64,000 bases of DNA from positions 67,251 to 131,250 of the forward strand of contig CAJUAE010000001.1 in the NCBI GenBank assembly GCA_910583965.1, in the 5' to 3' direction. This DNA is from an uncultured Lachnospiraceae bacterium (GTDB lineage Bacteria > Bacillota > Clostridia > Lachnospirales > Lachnospiraceae). The first letter of the stretch is position 1, and every line of letters begins with the position of its first letter. The translations under genes were made by a program, and so were the position numbers. Under the pieces are notes generated by a model. That model worked only from the letters and a program-made list of their open reading frames with translations, did no database searches and was not told where the DNA came from. Below are positions 61,235 to 64,000 of the stretch, in pieces.

Positions 61235-61273
61235 AAAAGGCTTGTAACTGTATATTTTCGTTACAAGCCTTTT
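61235..61273. terminator. Bidirectional terminator between pyrophosphatase and RRXRR-like genes
   Basis: AAAAGGCTTGTAAC and GTTACAAGCCTTTT pair perfectly over 14 bases. Confidence 0.88.
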
Positions 61274-61298
61274 CCTAATTTATGATAATCTTTAAAGA

Positions 61299-61904
61299 CT
61301 AATCTGTTAGATGCCGAATTGCATCTAGTACTCCATTAAATATATCAGTGACTTCTTTTGCTGAATAGTCATTGTTTTCTAGTGTGTTTTCCATAACTTT
61401 CAATAATTGCTCCTGAAGGTGTGCCTTGTGGGAAATGGCATCTTTGTTTATAGGAGTTTTGAGGTCGTCATACATCTTATCATAAAATTTCAGTAATTGT
61501 TGATTTGTTGTTTCTCTATGCTTTACAACATCGCTTAATGTAATTGACTTTTGCTCACTGGAAGAATCACTGTCTAGCTGCCGCAATTCTGAAATAATCT
61601 CATTTAGATATTCTGTCTGGTGCGCAATATGTTCAATTTGTGTAAGACAATATTCCATAGAATATTTATCTTCTGCCATGGAGTCTTCTGCTGTATTCGT
61701 TTTTGCTTCAACTGCGATATTATCAATTGTCTGTTCTGACATCGTATAATCCTCCAAATTTTGATTCGGCGGACACGCAAGACATAGCATATTTTGCGTC
61801 AGAAAGCGTGCCCTGCCTTGTTTTACAAGTCCCTTAGCTCTTTTGAGATAAGTGGTTCCATATTTTTTGCCTTGAGAATCGACTACAATAATGTTTTTTG
61901 TCAT
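61299..61904 (-). CDS. RRXRR-like N-terminal motif protein, 201 aa
   Basis: Unknown function. Residues 1-50 (MTKNIIVVDSQGKKYGTTYLKRAKGLVKQGRARFLTQNMLCLACPP) have the V-D-x-x-G..R-A-K-x-L-V-x-x-G-R-A-R plan of the RRXRR/PLMP domain that begins IscB-like proteins, but no HNH or RuvC follows. The remaining 150 residues are helical and acidic (MEYCLTQIEHIAHQTEYLNEIISELRQL.., LLKFYDKMYDDLK), suggesting a coiled coil. Ribosome site GGGGGA. A 26-base segment around the start is duplicated 53 bases upstream. It may be a standalone nucleic-acid-binding regulator; inference only. Confidence 0.7.
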   Translation of the reverse strand: MTKNIIVVDSQGKKYGTTYLKRAKGLVKQGRARFLTQNMLCLACPPNQNLEDYTMSEQTIDNIAVEAKTNTAEDSMAEDKYSMEYCLTQIEHIAHQTEYLNEIISELRQLDSDSSSEQKSITLSDVVKHRETTNQQLLKFYDKMYDDLKTPINKDAISHKAHLQEQLLKVMENTLENNDYSAKEVTDIFNGVLDAIRHLTD

Positions 61905-61970
61905 GGGTGTCTTCCCCCTTGGTTCGATTGTATGAAAAGTGTACTGTTTTTTGTTATGGGTGCCGTCCCC
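61892..61970 (-). repeat. Direct duplication of the RRXRR gene start region
   Basis: Segments 61892-61917 and 61945-61970 match in 23 of 26 bases, including GGGGA..CACCCAT and the start codon region; the upstream copy has ATA where the functional copy has ATG. Confidence 0.7.
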
Positions 61971-62086
61971 AGCTTTTCTAATATTTAGTATAATAGTATT
62001 TGTTCCTTTTTACAAGGAATTTTTTAAGAACAGTAAAAGAATTTCAACTTCTAAAAATAGGAAATAGGAAAATAGTAGAGTATTTT

Positions 62087-62178
62087 CTGTTTTGGTGTTA
62101 TAATTATGAAAATCGGGAAAAGGAACTAAATTCTGTTTCGGTATTATAATTATGAAAATCGAGAAAAGGAACTAAAAA
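62087..62178 (+). repeat. Two 46-bp tandem repeats upstream of the Nudix gene
   Basis: Units start at 62087 and 62133 with CTGTTT.GGT.TTATAATTATGAAAATCG.GAAAAGGAACTAAA in common, only a few mismatches. Each contains TTATAAT, a -10-like box, so the promoter region may be duplicated. Confidence 0.8.
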
Positions 62179-62202
62179 ATAATTTGATTGGAGAAATGTC
62201 TG

Positions 62203-62688
62203 GTGATTTTTAGGGCAAAAAATGGGGCGAAGATTATTGAAAAAATACAAATTGACGAATCTGAAGCAATGAAGAAATATACTTCTATCAATCATGTTCT
62301 TGCTATTATAAAAATAGAAGATGATTATCTAATGGGATGGCATAGATGGAGAAATGATTGGGAAACATTTGGTGGTCTTATTGAAGATGGAGAATGTTTA
62401 AGAGAATGTATTTGTAGAGAGTGTGAAGAAGAACTTGGAATGAAAAATGTAAACTTTGATTACCTTGGTATTGTACATTATTATATGCCTCCTGGATATT
62501 GGATTAAAGAGTGGCATGAGGAATATGGTGGACTTTATGGCGTTACACTTCCAAGAAAAGTATTGACTATGATAGAACAAAAACGAACTGATAGAGATGA
62601 AATTGGAGAGATTGCATTTTACTCTGATATTAAACAACGTGGTGAAAAAATAGATGAAATAAATGAAAAATTATTGGTATTTTATTAA
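62203..62688 (+). CDS. Nudix hydrolase
   Basis: A protein of about 161 aa with a complete Nudix box: GGLIEDGECLRECICRECEEELG, i.e. G-x5-E-x7-R-E-x-x-E-E-x-G, about residues 65-87. Nudix enzymes cleave nucleoside diphosphates linked to other groups; substrate not predictable here. The flanking LMGWHRWRNDWETFGG and the C-terminal NEKLLVFY are family-like. The start is uncertain: TTG at 62188, GTG at 62203 (with GGAG nine bases upstream, chosen) or ATG at 62269. Confidence 0.85.
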   Translation: MIFRAKNGAKIIEKIQIDESEAMKKYTSINHVLAIIKIEDDYLMGWHRWRNDWETFGGLIEDGECLRECICRECEEELGMKNVNFDYLGIVHYYMPPGYWIKEWHEEYGGLYGVTLPRKVLTMIEQKRTDRDEIGEIAFYSDIKQRGEKIDEINEKLLVFY

Positions 62689-62796
62689 AAGCAAACTTAT
62701 GATAATGATATTTTCTAAATAGTGTCTCAACAATAATTATGGTTTTAGCCGTGAGATGAATTGCCATACATATATTAAGTTTAGAAAGGATATAAT

Positions 62797-63606
62797 ATGC
62801 TCACAATACAAAATAAAAATTTTTCTGTTTCACAGATTTGTATGTCAGGTCAGTGTTTTCGGATGAAAGAATGCGGTGAAGACAGGTATTGTCTTGTTGC
62901 TAAAGGAAAGTATCTTGAGCTTTTTCAGCAAGGGGATAATATTTCATTTGATTGTACACAAGAAGAATATGATAATATTTGGAAAAAATATTTTGATATG
63001 GAGACAGATTATGCTCAGATTATATCCAGTATTGACATAAATGATACATATCTAATGACAGCAGCAGAATATGGAAAAGGAATAAGGATATTATATCAAG
63101 ATTTGTGGGAGATAATAATTTCATTTATTATTTCACAACAAAATAATATTAAAAGGATTCGTAAATGTATTAATTCGTTATGCGAAAAATATGGGGAAAA
63201 AAGAAAATCGGCCAACGGTGTGATATATTTTGACTTTCCAACGCCAAAATCTTTAGCAGAAACGCAAGTTGAAGCATTGTTTTCTTGCGGGTTAGGATAT
63301 CGGAGTCGATATATTTATGAGACAGCTAACAGCGTATATCGTGGTGATATTAATTTGGAAAAACTTTGGCAAATGGATTATGATGCAGCAAAAAAAGAAC
63401 TATTGAAATTATATGGTGTAGGCGTAAAAGTTGCTGATTGCATTTGTTTGTTTGGGTTACACCAAACAGATGCCTTTCCACGGGATACGCATATTAATAA
63501 AGTGCTTGCAGCTCAATATCCACAAGGATTTCCTTTTGATAAATATGGAAAAAATAGTGGTATATTGCAGCAGTATTTATTTTATTATGATTTAAAAAGA
63601 GGCTAG
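62797..63606 (+). CDS. 8-oxoguanine DNA glycosylase (OGG-type)
   Basis: Bifunctional DNA glycosylase/AP lyase of the eukaryote-like OGG1 family, 269 aa, removing 8-oxoG opposite C. N-terminal OGG_N-like region (FSVSQICMSGQCFRMKECGEDRYCLVAKGKYLELFQQ), then the HhH-GPD domain: EIIISFIISQQNNIKRIRKCI, hairpin LYGVGVKVADCICLFGL with catalytic Lys211, and D230 in AFPRDTHINKVL; the 19-residue Lys-Asp spacing is that of OGG1. AGAAAGGA lies ahead of the ATG. Common in anaerobic Clostridia in place of MutM. Confidence 0.9.
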   Translation: MLTIQNKNFSVSQICMSGQCFRMKECGEDRYCLVAKGKYLELFQQGDNISFDCTQEEYDNIWKKYFDMETDYAQIISSIDINDTYLMTAAEYGKGIRILYQDLWEIIISFIISQQNNIKRIRKCINSLCEKYGEKRKSANGVIYFDFPTPKSLAETQVEALFSCGLGYRSRYIYETANSVYRGDINLEKLWQMDYDAAKKELLKLYGVGVKVADCICLFGLHQTDAFPRDTHINKVLAAQYPQGFPFDKYGKNSGILQQYLFYYDLKRG

Positions 63607-64000
63607 AATTAGCGTGAAATTTAGTACTTCTAACCGCTCGCAGCAAAGGCTGCTTTGCGGAGAAGTACTAAATTTCACGCCGAGAAATGCCTGAAATACG
63701 GCATTTCTCATCTGGATTTATGATTCCGCAAAGCGGAATCATGGGAGTTCGTGTGAAATTAAAATTTCACACAGGAAAAACGCAAAGGACAGCGTTTTTC
63801 ATTTCTATTTGAGCCGCCAAAGGCGGCATGAGAGATTTTTATGTCAAAAAAATAAAAAAGATTGAAAAAGTACTTGACAGAAAATGACAAAGTATGATAA
63901 CCTATAAAAGCTGCCGCGAGGGATATATGTACAGCGATTTGAATTAAGAAAAGAACCTTGACAAATAAACAGTAATGCAACCCTGAAAATTCTAAAAAAG
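63607..64000. other. Terminal intergenic region with R1 repeat
   Basis: 63611-63834 is R1 copy E. The last 165 bases are A+T-rich, with TTGACA at 63874-63879 but no well-spaced -10 (TATGAT at 13 bases). No gene begins before the window ends. Confidence 0.55.
63611..63834 (+). repeat. R1 modular palindromic repeat, copy E
   Basis: The best preserved chain. Long palindrome GCGTGAAATTTAGTACTTCT / AGAAGTACTAAATTTCACGC around CGCTCGCAGC..GCTGCTTTGCG; GAGAAATGCC/GGCATTTCTC hairpin; flanked module GATTCCG/CGGAATC with ATGGGAG (63715-63747); GTGTGAAATT/AATTTCACAC; AAAACGC/GCGTTTT hairpin; module GCCGCC/GGCGGC (63806-63834). Confidence 0.88.

Noticed and set aside
61299..61904. IscB or other RNA-guided nuclease
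   Set aside because: Only an N-terminal motif resembles the RRXRR/PLMP domain; RuvC, bridge helix and HNH residues are absent.

Overview
The window reads as the chromosome of a low-GC, endospore-forming, anaerobic Firmicute, most likely a member of Lachnospiraceae (class Clostridia). This rests on A+T-rich codon use, strong AGGAGG ribosome sites, spore genes (cotJA-cotJB-cotJC, a SpoVAF/GerA-type germination protein, a SleB-type hydrolase), a group-B-like [FeFe] hydrogenase, a split cobalamin methionine synthase (catalytic protein plus separate reactivation protein), an ATP-type PEP carboxykinase and a tgt-yajC pair. The species cannot be fixed from sequence alone.

Layout. 1-10.9 kb: the tail of a glycogen-debranching (GH133-like) enzyme, an unknown acidic protein, the hydrogenase, gltX overlapping a UvrD-like helicase, DUF2225 and DUF1292 proteins on the minus strand, then a sirtuin-fold protein, a GlgX-like GH13 protein and a DUF5662 protein; the sirtuin-like and GH13 proteins lack catalytic residues. 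10.9-14.6 kb: a Cys-rich miniprotein, a structured leader and the methionine synthase pair. 14.6-24.4 kb: a 32-residue secreted peptide, a germination protein, a two-component-system remnant, a lipoprotein, a CPBP protease, the cotJ operon, ApbE, a membrane-anchored GH25 protein, an AP2/HNH-like protein and SleB. 24.4-32.3 kb: a HipA-like protein, thrC, a small membrane protein, deoC, an Xaa-Pro aminopeptidase and pckA. 32.3-40.7 kb: a YtrA-type GntR/ABC operon with a clear operator, unknown protein, TerD-VWA protein, Rpn-type nuclease and a lactonase. 40.8-52.6 kb: ordinary metabolism (aroC, tgt, yajC, leuB-ilvD-ilvB, an L,D-transpeptidase, serC-serA). 52.6-57.7 kb: an accessory island with a possible small RNA, an ECF sigma factor, its likely anti-sigma partner and two tandem serpins. 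57.7-64 kb: DUF1015, MscS channel, tRNA-Thr(CGT), a Ham1-like pyrophosphatase bracketed by inverted repeats, an RRXRR-like protein, a Nudix hydrolase and an OGG-type glycosylase.

The most unusual features are: (1) a dispersed, modular family of intergenic hairpins with conserved flanks and stems that vary but remain paired (at least nine modules in five loci), plus a second composite family that brackets one gene as an inverted pair; (2) adjacent pseudoenzymes, a sirtuin with the catalytic His replaced by Asn and a GlgX-like protein with the nucleophile and transition-state Asp replaced by Lys and Tyr; (3) tandem serpins, one lipoprotein and one cytoplasmic, both with a predicted P1 Arg, behind an ECF sigma module; (4) a minimal secreted-peptide gene predicted to release an eight-residue peptide. 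All calls were made by reading the sequence; no database search or folding program was run.
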